A DNA stretch of 64,000 nucleotides from positions 248,001-312,000 of the forward strand of contig NW_027478539.1 in assembly GCF_051014685.1 (NCBI RefSeq). Direction: 5' to 3'. Both the position numbers and the translations under genes were made by a program. Origin of the DNA: Ptiloglossa arizonensis (taxonomy: Eukaryota > Arthropoda > Insecta > Hymenoptera > Colletidae). Below are positions 12,401 to 24,700 of this stretch, one piece after another; the stretch's first letter is position 1; every line of letters starts with the position of its first letter. The notes beneath the pieces are model-generated. The model was not told the origin of the DNA, did not search any database, and was given only the letters and a program-made list of their open reading frames with translations.

Positions 12401-15400
12401 AAAGTACGCATAGTGTTGTAATCGGGCGAGTTTCTACTTTCAGATGCAACAGAAATTTTGCGGATTGGTCAATCCGTTCGCGAGATATGGCAGTTTGGAG
12501 GTAAGAAACGCTTGAGAAACTCAAAATTTTCGTAGTTCTGATGCTCGAAACGAATAACTAGAACGGCCTAGGGGAAGAGTACGCACACCGTTGTAGTCGG
12601 GCGAGTTTCTACTTTCAGATGCAACAGAAATTTTGCGGATTGGTCAATCTGTTCGCGAGATATGGCAGTTTGGAGGTAAGCAACGCTTGAAAAACTCAAA
12701 ATTTTCGCAGTTCTGTTGCTCGAAACGAATAACTAGAACGGGCTAGGGGAAAAGTACGCATACCGTTGTAATCGCGCGAGTTTCTACTTTCTGATGCAAC
12801 AGAAATATTGCGGATTGGACAATCCTTTCGCGAGATATGGCAGTTTGGAGGTAAGAACCGCTTGAGAAACTCAAAATTTTCGCAGTTCTGATGCTCGAAA
12901 CGAATAACTAGAACGGCCTAGGGGAAAAGTACGCATAGTGTTGTAATCGGGCGAGTTTCTACTTTCAGATGCAACAGAAATTTTGCGGATTGGTCAATCC
13001 GTTCGCGAGATATGGCAGTTTGGAGGTAAGAAACGCTCGAGAAACTCAAAATTTTCGCAGTTCTGATGCTCGAAACGAATAACTAGAACGGCCTAGGGGA
13101 AAAGTACGCATACCGTTGTAATCGGGCGAGTTTTTACTTTCAGAAGCAACAGAAATTTTGCGGATTGGTCAATCCGTTCGCGAGATGTGGCAGTTTGGAT
13201 GTAAGAAACGCTTGAGAAACACAAAATTTTCGCGGTTCTGATGCTCGAAACGAATAACAAGAACGGCCTAGGGGAAAAGTACGCATACATTTGTAATCGG
13301 GCGAATTTCTACTTTCAGATGCAACAGAAATTTTGCGGATTGGTCAATCCGTTCGCGAGATATGGCAGTTTGGATGTAAGAAACGCTCGAGAAACTCAAA
13401 ATTTTCGCGGTTCTGATGCTCGAAACGAATAACAAGAACGGCCTAGGGGAAAAGTACGCACACCGTTGTAATCGGGCGAGTTTCTACTTTCAGATGCAAC
13501 AGAAATTTTGCGGATTGGTCAATCCGTTCGCGAGATGTGGCAGTTTGTAGGGGAGAAACGCTTGAGAAACTCAAAATTTACGCAGTTCTGATGCTTGAAA
13601 CGAATAACTAGAACGGCCTAGGGGAAAAGTACGCACACCGTTGTAATCGGGCGAGTTTCTACTTTCAGATGCAACAGAAATTTTGCGGATTGGTCAATCC
13701 GTTCGCGAGATATGGCAGTTTGGAGGTAAGCAACGCTTGAGAAACTCAAAATTTTCGCAGTTCTGTTGCTCGAAACGAATAACTAGAACGGCCTAGGGGA
13801 AAAGTACGCATAGTGTTGTAATCGGGCGAGTTTCTACTTTCAGATGCAACAGAAATTTTGCGGATTGGTCAATCCGTTCGCGAGATATGGCAGTTTGGAG
13901 GTAAGAAACGCTTGAGAAACTCAAAATTTTCGTAGTTCTGATGCTCGAAACGAATAACTAGAACGGCCTAGGGGAAGAGTACGCACACCGTTGTAGTCGG
14001 GCGAGTTTCTACTTTCAGATGCAACAGAAATTTTGCGGATTGGTCAATCTGTTCGCGAGATATGGCAGTTTGGAGGTAAGCAACGCTTGAGAAACTCAAC
14101 ATTTTCGCAGTTCTGATGCTCGAAACGAATAACTAGAACGGGCTAGGGGAAAAGTACGCATACCGTTGTAATCGGGCGAGTTTCTACTTTCAGATGCAAC
14201 AGAAATTTTGCGGATTGGTCAATCCGTTCGCGAGATATGGCAGTTTGGAGGTAAGAACCGCTTGAGAAACTCAAAATTTTCGCAGTTCTGATGCTCGAAA
14301 CGAATAACTAGAACGGCCTAGGGGAAAAGTACGCATAGTGTTGTAATCGGGCGAGTTTCTACTTTCAGATGCAACAGAAATTTTGCGGATTGGTCAATCC
14401 GTTCGCGAGATATGGCAGTTTGGAGGTAAGAAACGCTCGAGAAACTCAAAATTTTCGCAGTTCTGATGCTCGAAACGAATAACTAGAACGGACTAGGGGA
14501 AAAGTACGCATACCGTTGTAATCGGGCGAGTTTCTACTTTCAGATGCAACAGAAATTTTGCGGATTGGTCAATCCGTTCGCGAGATATGGCAGTTTGGAG
14601 GTAAGAACCGCTTGAGAAACTCAAAATTTTCGCAGTTCTGATGCTCGAAACGAATAACTAGAACGGCCTAGGGGAAAAGTACGCATAGTGTTGTAATCGG
14701 GCGAGTTTCTACTTTCAGATGCAACAGAAATTTTGCGGATTGGTCAATCCGTTCGCGAGATATGGCAGTTTGGAGGTAAGAAACGCTCGAGAAACTCAAA
14801 ATTTTCGCAGTTCTGATGCTCGAAACGAATAACTAGAACGGCCTAGGGGAAAAGTACGCATACCGTTGTAATCGGGCGAGTTTTTACTTTCAGAAGCAAC
14901 AGAAATTTTGCGGATTGGTCAATCCGTTCGCGAGATGTGGCAGTTTGGATGTAAGAAACGCTTGAGAAACACAAAATTTTCGCGGTTCTGATGCTCGAAA
15001 CGAATAACAAGAACGGCCTAGGGGAAAAGTACGCACACCGTTGTAATCGGGCGAGTTTCTACTTTCAGATGCAACAGAAATTTTGCGGATTGGTCAATCC
15101 GTTCGCGAGATGTGGCAGTTTGTAGGTGAGAAACGCTTGAGAAACTCAAAATTTACGCAGTTCTGATGCTTGAAACGAATAACTAGAACGGCCTAGGGGA
15201 AAAGTACGCACACCGTTGTAATCGGGCGAGTTTCTACTTTCAGATGCAACAGAAATTTTGCGGATTGGTCAATCCGTTCGCGAGATATGGCAGTTTGGAG
15301 GTAAGCAACGCTTGAGAAACTCAAAATTTTCGCAGTTCTGTTGCTCGAAACGAATAACTAGAACGGCCTAGGGGAAAAGTACGCATAGTGTTGTAATCGG

Positions 15401-16895
15401 GCGAGTTTCTACTTTCAGATGCAACAGAAATTTTGCGGATTGGTCAATCCGTTCGCGAGATATGGCAGTTTGGAGGTAAGAAACGCTTGAGAAACTCAAA
15501 ATTTTCGTAGTTCTGATGCTCGAAACGAATAACTAGAACGGCCTAGGGGAAGAGTACGCACACCGTTGTAGTCGGGCGAGTTTCTACTTTCAGATGCAAC
15601 AGAAATTTTGCGGATTGGTCAATCTGTTCGCGAGATATGGCAGTTTGGAGGTAAGCAACGCTTGAGAAACTCAACATTTTCGCAGTTCTGATGCTCGAAA
15701 TGAATAACTAGAACGGGCTAGGGGAAAAGTACGCATAGTGTTGTAATCGGGCGAGTTTCTACTTTCAGATGCAACAGAAATTTTGCGGATTGGTCAATCC
15801 GTTCGCGAGATATGGCAGTTTGGAGGTAAGAAACGCTCGAGAAACTCAAAATTTTCGCAGTTCTGATGCTCGAAACGAATAACTAGAACGGCCTAGGGGA
15901 AAAGTACGCATACCGTTGTAATCGGGCGAGTTTTTACTTTCAGAAGCAACAGAAATTTTGCGGATTGGTCAATCCGTTCGCGAGATGTGGCAGTTTGGAT
16001 GTAAGAAACGCTTGAGAAACACAAAATTTTCGCGGTTCTGATGCTCGAAACGAATAACTAGAACGGCCTAGGGGAAAAGTACGCATAGTTTTGTAATCGG
16101 GCGAGTTTCTACTTTCAGATGCAACAGAAATTTTGCGGATTGGTCAATCCGTTCGCGAGATATGGCAGTTTGGAGGTAAGCAACGCTTGAAAAACTCAAA
16201 ATTTTCGCAGTTCTGTTGCTCGAAACGAATAACTAGAACGGCCTAGGGGAAAAGTACGCACACCGTTGTAATCGGGCGAGTTTCTACTTTCTGGTGCAAC
16301 AGAAATTTTGCGGATTGGTCAATCCGTTCGCGAGATATGGCAGTTTGGAGGTAAGCAACGCTTGAAATACTCACAATTTTCGCAGTTCTGTTGCTCGAAA
16401 CGAATAACTAGAACGGGCTAGGGGAAAAGTACGCATACCGTTGTAATCGGGCGAGTTTCTACTTTCTGATGCAACAGAAATATTGCGGATTGGACAATCC
16501 TTTCGCGAGATATGGCAGTTTGGAGGTAAGAACCGCTTGAGAAACTCAAAATTTTCGCAGTTCTGATGCTCGAAACGAATAACTAGAACGGCCTAGGGGA
16601 AAAGTACGCATAGTGTTGTAATCGGGCGAGTTTCTACTTTCAGATGCAACAGAAATTTTGCGGATTGGTCAATCCGTTCGCGAGATATGGCAGTTTGGAG
16701 GTAAGAAACGCTCGAGAAACTCAAAATTTTCGCAGTTCTGATGCTCGAAACGAATAACTAGAACGGCCTAGGGGAAAAGTACGCATACCGTTGTAATCGG
16801 GCGAGCTTTACTTTCAGATGCAACAGAAATTTTGCGGATTGGTCAATCCGTTCGCGAGATGTGGCAGTTTGGATGTAAGAAACGCTTGAGAAACA
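9372..16895 (+). repeat. 7,174-bp tandem block, copy 2, enlarged by 350 bp
   Basis: This is the direct continuation of copy 1 and repeats its monomer order. It is 7,524 bp long because two monomers at 14175-14524 are duplicated at 14525-14874. It ends in the monomer at 16800, whose left part (GAGCTTTACTTT, GATGTG, GGATG, AAACAC) matches the left part of the monomer at 9276. Private differences from copy 1 include CGCGCGAG near 12775. The near-identity over more than 7 kb implies a recent event, or a very efficient homogenisation process, or an assembly duplication; the private differences argue against a simple assembly copy. Confidence 0.88.
14175..14874 (+). repeat. 350-bp dimer duplication inside copy 2
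   Basis: The pair of monomers GAACCGC (14175) and CTCGAG (14350) is immediately repeated at 14525 and 14700. Copy 1 has the pair once, at 7001 and 7176. The two pairs differ at one visible base, GGACTAGG near 14492 against GGCCTAGG. This is the only length difference between the two 7-kb blocks and shows that small expansions continue after large ones. Confidence 0.88.
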
Positions 16896-18278
16896 CAAAA
16901 TTTTCGCGGTTCTGATGCTCGAAACGAATAACAAGAACGGCCTAGGGGAAAAGTACGCATACATTTGTAATCGGGCGAATTTCTACTTTCAGATGCAACA
17001 GAAATTTTGCGGATTGGTCAATCCGTTCGCGAGATATGGCAGTTTGGATGTAAGAAACGCTCGAGAAACTCAAAATTTTCGCGGTTCTGATGCTCGAAAC
17101 GAATAACAAGAACGGCCTAGGGGAAAAGTACGCACACCGTTGTAGTCGGGCGAGTTTCTACTTTCAGATGCAACAGAAATTTTGCGGATTGGTCAATCCG
17201 TTCGCGAGATGTGGCAGTTTGGATGTAAGAAACGCTTGAGAAACACAAAATTTTCGCGGTTCTGATGCTCGAAACGAATAACAAGAACGGCCTAGGGGAA
17301 AAGTACGCACACCGTTGTAATCGGGCGAGTTTCTACTTTCAGATGCAACAGAAATTTTGCGGATTGGTCATTCCGTTCGCGAGATATGGCAGTTTGGAGG
17401 TAAGAAACGCTTGAGAAACTCAAAATTTTCGCAGTTCTGATGCTCGACAAGCATAACTAGAACGGCCTAGGGGAAAAGTACGCACACCGTTGTAATCGGG
17501 CGAGTTTCTACTTTCAGATGCAACAGAAATTTTGCGGATTGGTCAATCCGTTCGCGAGATATGGCAGTTTGGAGGTAAGCAACGCTTGAGAAACTCAAAA
17601 TTTTCGCAGTTCTGTTGCTCGAAACGAATAACTAGAACGGCCTAGGGGAAAAGTACGCATAGTGTTGTAATCGGGCGAGTTTCTACTTTCAGATGCAACA
17701 GAAATTTTGCGGATGGTCAATCCGTTAGCGAGATATGGCAGTTTGGAGGTAAGAAACGCTTGAGAAACTCAAAATTTTCGTAGTTCTGATGCTCGAAACG
17801 AATAACTAGAACGGCCTAGGGGAAGAGTACGCACACCGTTGTAGTCGGGCGAGTTTCTACTTTCAGATGCAACAGAAATTTTGCGGATTGGTCAATCCGT
17901 TGGCGAGATATGGCAGTTTGGAGGTAAGCACCGCTTGAGAAACTCAACATTTTCGCAGTTCTGATGCTCGAAACGAATAACTAGAACGGGCTAGGGGAAA
18001 AGTACGCATACCGTTGTAATCGGGCGAGTTTCTACTTTCAGATGCAACAGAAATTTTGCGGATTGGTCAATCCGTTCGCGAGATATGGCAGTTTGGAAGT
18101 AAGAAATGCTTGAAAAACTCAAAATTTTCGCAGTTCTGATGCTCGACAAGCATAACTAGAACGGCCTAAGGGAAAAGTACGCACACCGTTGTAATCGGGC
18201 GAGTTTCTACTTTCAGATGCAACAGAAATTTTGCGGATTGGTCAATCCGTTCGCGAGATATGGCAGTTTGGAGGTAAG
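16068..18278 (+). repeat. 2.2-kb duplicated block, left copy
   Basis: The units at 16100 to 18023 reappear in order at 19424 to 21523, offset 3,324 bases at first. Shared markers are CTGGTGC with ACTCACAATT, CTGATGC with AATATTGCGG, the one-base-short GAGCTTTACTTT monomer, CATACATTTG followed by GAATTTC, CCGTTAGCG, GCACCGC and GGCCTAAGGG. The monomer at 17674 has lost a base (GGATGGTC), which its counterpart at 21173 has not. The first part of this block overlaps the end of the 7-kb copy 2, so the event is younger or cut across its boundary. Confidence 0.82.
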
Positions 18279-19390
18279 AACCGCTTGAGAAACTCAAAAT
18301 TTTCGCAGTTCTGATGCTCGAAACGAATAACTAGAACGGCCTAGGGGAAAAGTACGCATAGTGTTGTAATCGGGCGAGTTTCTACTTTCAGATGCAACAG
18401 AAATTTTGCGGATTGGTCAATCCGTTCGCGAGATATGGCAGTTTGGAGGTAAGAAACGCTCGAGAAACTCAAAATTTTCGCAGTTCTGATGCTCGAAAAC
18501 GAATAACTAGAACGGCCTAGGGGAAAAGTACGCATACCGTTGTAATCGGGCGAGTTTTTACTTTCAGAAGCAACAGAAATTTTGCGGATTGGTCAATCCG
18601 TTCGCGAGATGTGGCAGTTTGGATGTAAGAAACGCTTGAGAAACACAAAATTTTCGCGGTTCTGATGCTCGAAACGAATAACAAGAACGGCCTAGGGGAA
18701 AAGTACGCACACCGTTGTAATCGGGCGAGTTTCTACTTTCAGATGCAACAGAAATTTTGCGGATTGGTCAATCCGTTCGCGAGATGTGGCAGTTTGTAGG
18801 TGAGAAACGCTTGAGAAACTCAAAATTTACGCAGTTCTGATGCTTGAAACGAATAACTAGAACGGCCTAGGGGAAAAGTACGCACACCGTTGTAATCGGG
18901 CGAGTTTCTACTTTCAGATGCAACAGAAATTTTGCGGATTGGTCAATCCGTTCGCGAGATATGGCAGTTTGGAGGTAAGCAACGCTTGAGAAACTCAAAA
19001 TTTTCGCAGTTCTGTTGCTCGAAACGAATAACTAGAACGGCCTAGGGGAAAAGTACGCATAGTGTTGTAATCGGGCGAGTTTCTACTTTCAGATGCAACA
19101 GAAATTTTGCGGATTGGTCAATCCGTTCGCGAGATATGGCAGTTTGGAGGTAAGAAACGCTTGAGAAACTCAAAATTTTCGTAGTTCTGATGCTCGAAAC
19201 GAATAACTAGAACGGCCTAGGGGAAGAGTACGCACACCGTTGTAGTCGGGCGAGTTTCTACTTTCAGATGCAACAGAAATTTTGCGGATTGGTCAATCTG
19301 TTCGCGAGATATGGCAGTTTGGAGGTAAGCAACGCTTGAGAAACTCAACATTTTCGCAGTTCTGATGCTCGAAACGAATAACTAGAACGG
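18279..19390 (+). repeat. Monomers between the two 2.2-kb copies
   Basis: This stretch is satellite only. The monomers at 18549 to 19249 (GTTTTTA, GTAGGTGAG, GCAAC, CGTAG with GGAAGAG, CAATCTG with CTCAACATT) match 14875 to 15575 at an offset of 3,674 bases. The monomer at 18373 is 176 bases long because of an extra A (CTCGAAAACG near 18496), the only one-base gain in the window. The monomer at 19249 is chimeric: its left part is like the one at 15575 and its right part (GGCCTAGG, CATAGTTTTG) is like the one at 15925. Confidence 0.8.
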
Positions 19391-21778
19391 CCTAGGGGAA
19401 AAGTACGCATAGTTTTGTAATCGGGCGAGTTTCTACTTTCAGATGCAACAGAAATTTTGCGGATTGGTCAATCCGTTCGCGAGATATGGCAGTTTGGAGG
19501 TAAGCAACGCTTGAAAAACTCAAAATTTTCGCAGTTCTGTTGCTCGAAACGAATAACTAGAACGGCCTAGGGGAAAAGTACGCACACCGTTGTAATCGGG
19601 CGAGTTTCTACTTTCTGGTGCAACAGAAATTTTGCGGATTGGTCAATCCGTTCGCGAGATATGGCAGTTTGGAGGTAAGCAACGCTTGAAATACTCACAA
19701 TTTTCGCAGTTCTGTTGCTCGAAACGAATAACTAGAACGGGCTAGGGGAAAAGTACGCATACCGTTGTAATCGGGCGAGTTTCTACTTTCTGATGCAACA
19801 GAAATATTGCGGATTGGACAATCCTTTCGCGAGATATGGCAGTTTGGAGGTAAGAACCGCTTGAGAAACTCAAAATTTTCGCAGTTCTGATGCTCGAAAC
19901 GAATAACTAGAACGGCCTAGGGGAAAAGTACGCATAGTGTTGTAATCGGGCGAGTTTCTACTTTCAGATGCAACAGAAATTTTGCGGATTGGTCAATCCG
20001 TTCGCGAGATATGGCAGTTTGGAGGTAAGAAACGCTCGAGAAACTCAAAATTTTCGCAGTTCTGATGCTCGAAACGAATAACTAGAACGGCCTAGGGGAA
20101 AAGTACGCATACCGTTGTAATCGGGCGAGCTTTACTTTCAGATGCAACAGAAATTTTGCGGATTGGTCAATCCGTTCGCGAGATGTGGCAGTTTGGATGT
20201 AAGAAACGCTTGAGAAACACAAAATTTTCGCGGTTCTGATGCTCGAAACGAATAACAAGAACGGCCTAGGGGAAAAGTACGCATACATTTGTAATCGGGC
20301 GAATTTCTACTTTCAGATGCAACAGAAATTTTGCGGATTGGTCAATCCGTTCGCGAGATATGGCAGTTTGGATGTAAGAAACGCTCGAGAAACTCAAAAT
20401 TTTCGCGGTTCTGATGCTCGAAACGAATAACAAGAACGGCCTAGGGGAAAAGTACGCACACCGTTGTAATCGGGCGAGTTTCTACTTTCAGATGCAACAG
20501 AAATTTTGCGGATTGGTCAATCCGTTCGCGAGATGTGGCAGTTTGTAGGTGAGAAACGCTTGAGAAACTCAAAATTTACGCAGTTCTGATGCTTGAAACG
20601 AATAACTAGAACAGGCTAGCGGAAAAGTATGCACACCGTTGTAGTCGGGCGAGTTTCTACTTTCAGATGCAACAGAAATTTTGCGGATTGGTCAATCCGT
20701 TCGCGAGATGTGGCAGTTTGGATGTAAGAAACGCTTGAGAAACACAAAATTTTCGCGGTTCTGATGCTCGAAACGAATAACAAGAACGGCCTAGGGGAAA
20801 AGTACGCACACCGTTGTAATCGGGCGAGTTTCTACTTTCAGATGCAACAGAAATTTTGCGGATTGGTCATTCCGTTCGCGAGATATGGCAGTTTGGAGGT
20901 AAGAAACGCTTGAGAAACTCAAAATTTTCGCAGTTCTGATGCTCGACAAGCATAACTAGAACGGCCTAGGGGAAAAGTACGCACACCGTTGTAATCGGGC
21001 GAGTTTCTACTTTCAGATGCAACAGAAATTTTGCGGATTGGTCAATCCGTTCGCGAGATATGGCAGTTTGGAGGTAAGCAACGCTTGAGAAACTCAAAAT
21101 TTTCGCAGTTCTGTTGCTCGAAACGAATAACTAGAACGGCCTAGGGGAAAAGTACGCATAGTGTTGTAATCGGGCGAGTTTCTACTTTCAGATGCAACAG
21201 AAATTTTGCGGATTGGTCAATCCGTTAGCGAGATATGGCAGTTTGGAGGTAAGAAACGCTTGAGAAACTCAAAATTTTCGTAGTTCTGATGCTCGAAACG
21301 AATAACTAGAACGGCCTAGGGGAAGAGTACGCACACCGTTGTAGTCGGGCGAGTTTCTACTTTCAGATGCAACAGAAATTTTGCGGATTGGTCAATCCGT
21401 TCGCGAGATATGGCAGTTTGGAGGTAAGCACCGCTTGAGAAACTCAACATTTTCGCAGTTCTGATGCTCGAAACGAATAACTAGAACGGGCTAGGGGAAA
21501 AGTACGCATACCGTTGTAATCGGGCGAGTTTCTACTTTCAGATGCAACAGAAATTTTGCGGATTGGTCAATCCGTTCGCGAGATATGGCAGTTTGGAAGT
21601 AAGAAATGCTTGAAAAACTCAAAATTTTCGCAGTTCTGATGCTCGACAAGCATAACTAGAACGGCCTAAGGGAAAAGTACGCACACCGTTGTAATCGGGC
21701 GAGTTTCTACTTTCAGATGCAACAGAAATTTTGCGGATTGGTCAATCCGTTCGCGAGATATGGCAGTTTGGAGGTAAG
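19391..21778 (+). repeat. 2.2-kb duplicated block, right copy, with one extra monomer
   Basis: This block repeats the units of 16068-18278. It carries one additional monomer at 20473 (GTAGGTGAG, ATTTACGC, AACAGGCTAGCGG, TATGCACACC), which changes the offset from 3,324 to 3,499. The monomer at 20124 is 174 bases long with the same GAGCTTTACTTT loss as those at 9276 and 16800, so these three are copies of one deletion event. The match ends inside the monomer at 21698. Confidence 0.82.
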
Positions 21779-24700
21779 CAACGCTTGAGAAACTCAAAAT
21801 TTTCGCAGTTCTGTTGCTCGAAACGAATAACTAGAACGGGCTAGGGGAAAAGTACGCATACATTTGTAATCGGGCGAATTTCTACTTTCAGATGCAACAG
21901 AAATTTTGCGGATTGGTCAATCCGTTCGCGAGATATGGCAGTTTGGATGTAAGAAACGCTCGAGAAACTCAAAATTTTCGCAGTTCTGATGCTCGAAACG
22001 AATAACTAGAACGGCCTAGGGGAAAAGTACGCCCACCGTTGTAATCGGGCGAGTTTCTACTTTCAGATGCAACAGAAATTTTGCGGATTGGTCAGTCCGT
22101 TCGCGAGATATGGCAGTTTGGAAGTAAGAAACGCTTGAGAAACTCAAAATTTTCGCAGTTCTGATGCTCGAAACGAATAACTAGAACGGCCTAGGGGAAA
22201 AGTACGCATAGTGTTGTAATCGGGCGAGTTTCTACTTTCAGATGCAACAGAAATTTTGCGGATTGGTCAATCCGTTCGCGAGATATGGCAGTTTGGAGGT
22301 AAGCAACGCTTGAAAAACTCAAAATTTTCGCAGTTCTGTTGCTCGAAACGAATAACTAGAACGGCCTAGGGGAAAAGTACGCACACCGTTGTAATCGGGC
22401 GAGTTTCTACTTTCTGGTGCAACAGAAATTTTGCGGATTGGTCAATCCGTTCGCGAGATATGGCAGTTTGGAGGTAAGCAACGCTTGAAATACTCACAAT
22501 TTTCGCAGTTCTGTTGCTCGAAACGAATACCTAGAACGGGCTAGGGGAAAAGTACGCATACCGTTGTAATTGGGCGAATTTCTACTTTCAGATGCAACAG
22601 AAATTTTGCGGATTGGTCAATCCGTTCGCGAGATATGGCAGTTTGGAGGTAAGCAACGCTTGAGAAACTCAAAATTTTCGCGGTTCTGATGCTCCAAACG
22701 AATAACAAGAACGGCCTAGGGGAAAAGTACGGACACCGTTGTAATCGGGCGAGTTTCTACTTTCAGATGCAACAGAAATTTTGCGGATTGGTCATTCCGT
22801 TCGCGAGATTTGGCAGTTTGGAGGTAAGAAACGCTTGAGAAACTCAACATTTTCGCAGTTCTGATGCTCGAAACGAATAACAAGAACGGCCTAGGGGAAA
22901 AGTACGCATACCGTTGTAATCGGGCGAGTTTCTACTTTCAGATGCAACAGAAATTTTGCGGATTGGTCAATCCGTTCGCGAGATATGGCAGTTTGGAGGT
23001 AAGAAATGCTTGAAAAACTCAAAATTTTCGCAGTTCTGATGCTCGAAACGAATAACTAGAACGGACTAGGGGAAAAGTACGCATGCCGTTGTAATCGGGC
23101 GAGTTTCTACTTTCAGATGCAACAGAAATTTTGCGGATTGGTCAATCCGTTCGCGAGATATGGCAGTTTGGAGGTAAGAAACGCTTGAGAAACTCAAAAT
23201 TTTCGCAGTTCTGATGCTCGAAACGAATATCTAGAACGGCCTAGGGGAAAAGTACGCATACCGTTGTAATCGGGCGAGTTTCGACCTTCAGATGCAACAG
23301 AAATTTTGCGGATTGGTCAATCCTTTCGCGAGATATGGCAGTTTGGAAGTAAGAAACGCTTGAGAAACTCAAAATTTTCGCAGTTCTGATGCTCGAAACG
23401 AATAACTAGAACGGCCTAGGGGAAGAGTACCCATACCGTTGTAATCGGGCGAGTTTACTCTTTGAGATGCAACAGAAATTTTGCGGATTGGTCAATCCGT
23501 TCGCGAGATATGGCAGTTTGGAGGTAAGAAACGCTCGAGAAACTCAAAATTTTCGCAGTTCTGATGCTCGACAAGCATAACTAGAACGGCCTAGGGGAAA
23601 AGTACGCACACCGTTGTAATCGGGCGAGTTTCAACTTTCAGATGCAACAGAAATTTTGCGGATTGGTCAATCCGTTCGCGAGATATGGCAGTTTGGATGT
23701 AAGAAACGCTTGAGAAACTCAAAATTTTCGCAGTTCTGATGCTCGAAACGAATAACTAGAACGGCCTAGGGGAAAAGTACGCATACCGTTGTAATCGGGC
23801 GAGTTTCTACTTTCAGATGCAACAGAAATTTTGCGGATTGGTCAATCCGTTCGCGAGATATGGCAGTTTGGTGGTAAGGAACGCTTGAGAAACTCAAAAT
23901 TTTCGCAGTTCTGTTGCTCGAAACGAATAACTAGAACGGGCTAGGGGAAAAGTACGCATACAGTTGTAATCGGGCGAGTTTCTACTTTCAGATGCATCAG
24001 AAATTTTGCGGATTGGACAATCCGTTCGCGAGATGTGGCAGTTTGTAGGTGAGAAACGCTTGAGAAACTCAAAATTTTTGCAGTTCTGATGCTCGAAACG
24101 AATAACTAGAACGGCCTAGGGGAAAAGTACGCATACCGTTGTAATCGGGCGAGTTTCTACTTTCAGATGCAACAGAAATTTTGCGGATTGGTCAATCCGT
24201 TCGCGAGATATGGCAGTTTGGAGGTAAGAAACGCTTGAGAAACTCAAAATTTTCGCAGTTCTGATGCTCGAAACGAATATCTAGAACGGCCTAGGGGAAA
24301 AGTACGCATACCGTTGTAATCGGGCGAGTTTCGACCTTCAGATGCAACAGAAATTTTGCGGATTGGTCAATCCTTTCGCGAGATATGGCAGTTTGGAAGT
24401 AAGAAACGCTTGAGAAACTCAAAATTTTCGCAGTTCTGATGCTCGAAACGAATAACTAGAACGGCCTAGGGGAAAAGTACCCATACCGTTGTAATCGGGC
24501 GAGTTTACTCTTTGAGATGCAACAGAAATTTTGCGGATTGGTCAATCCGTTCGCGAGATATGGCAGTTTGGAGGTAAGAAACGCTTGAGAGACTCAAAAT
24601 TTTCGCGGTTCTGATGCTCGAAACGAATAACAAGAACGGCCTAGGGGAAAAGTACGCATACCGTTGTAATCGGGCGAGTTTCTACTTTCAGATGCAACAG

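Noticed and set aside
2198..16895. Pure assembly artefact as the explanation of the 7-kb duplication
   Set aside because: The copies differ at several private bases and by a 350-bp dimer gain, and the joint is an in-phase chimeric monomer. An artefact is not excluded, but real duplication explains the data better.
23448..23480. GTTTACTCTTTGAG as a foreign insertion
   Set aside because: It aligns to the start of the unit with no net length change and is repeated at 24498, 26771 and 28346, so it is a diverged monomer start.
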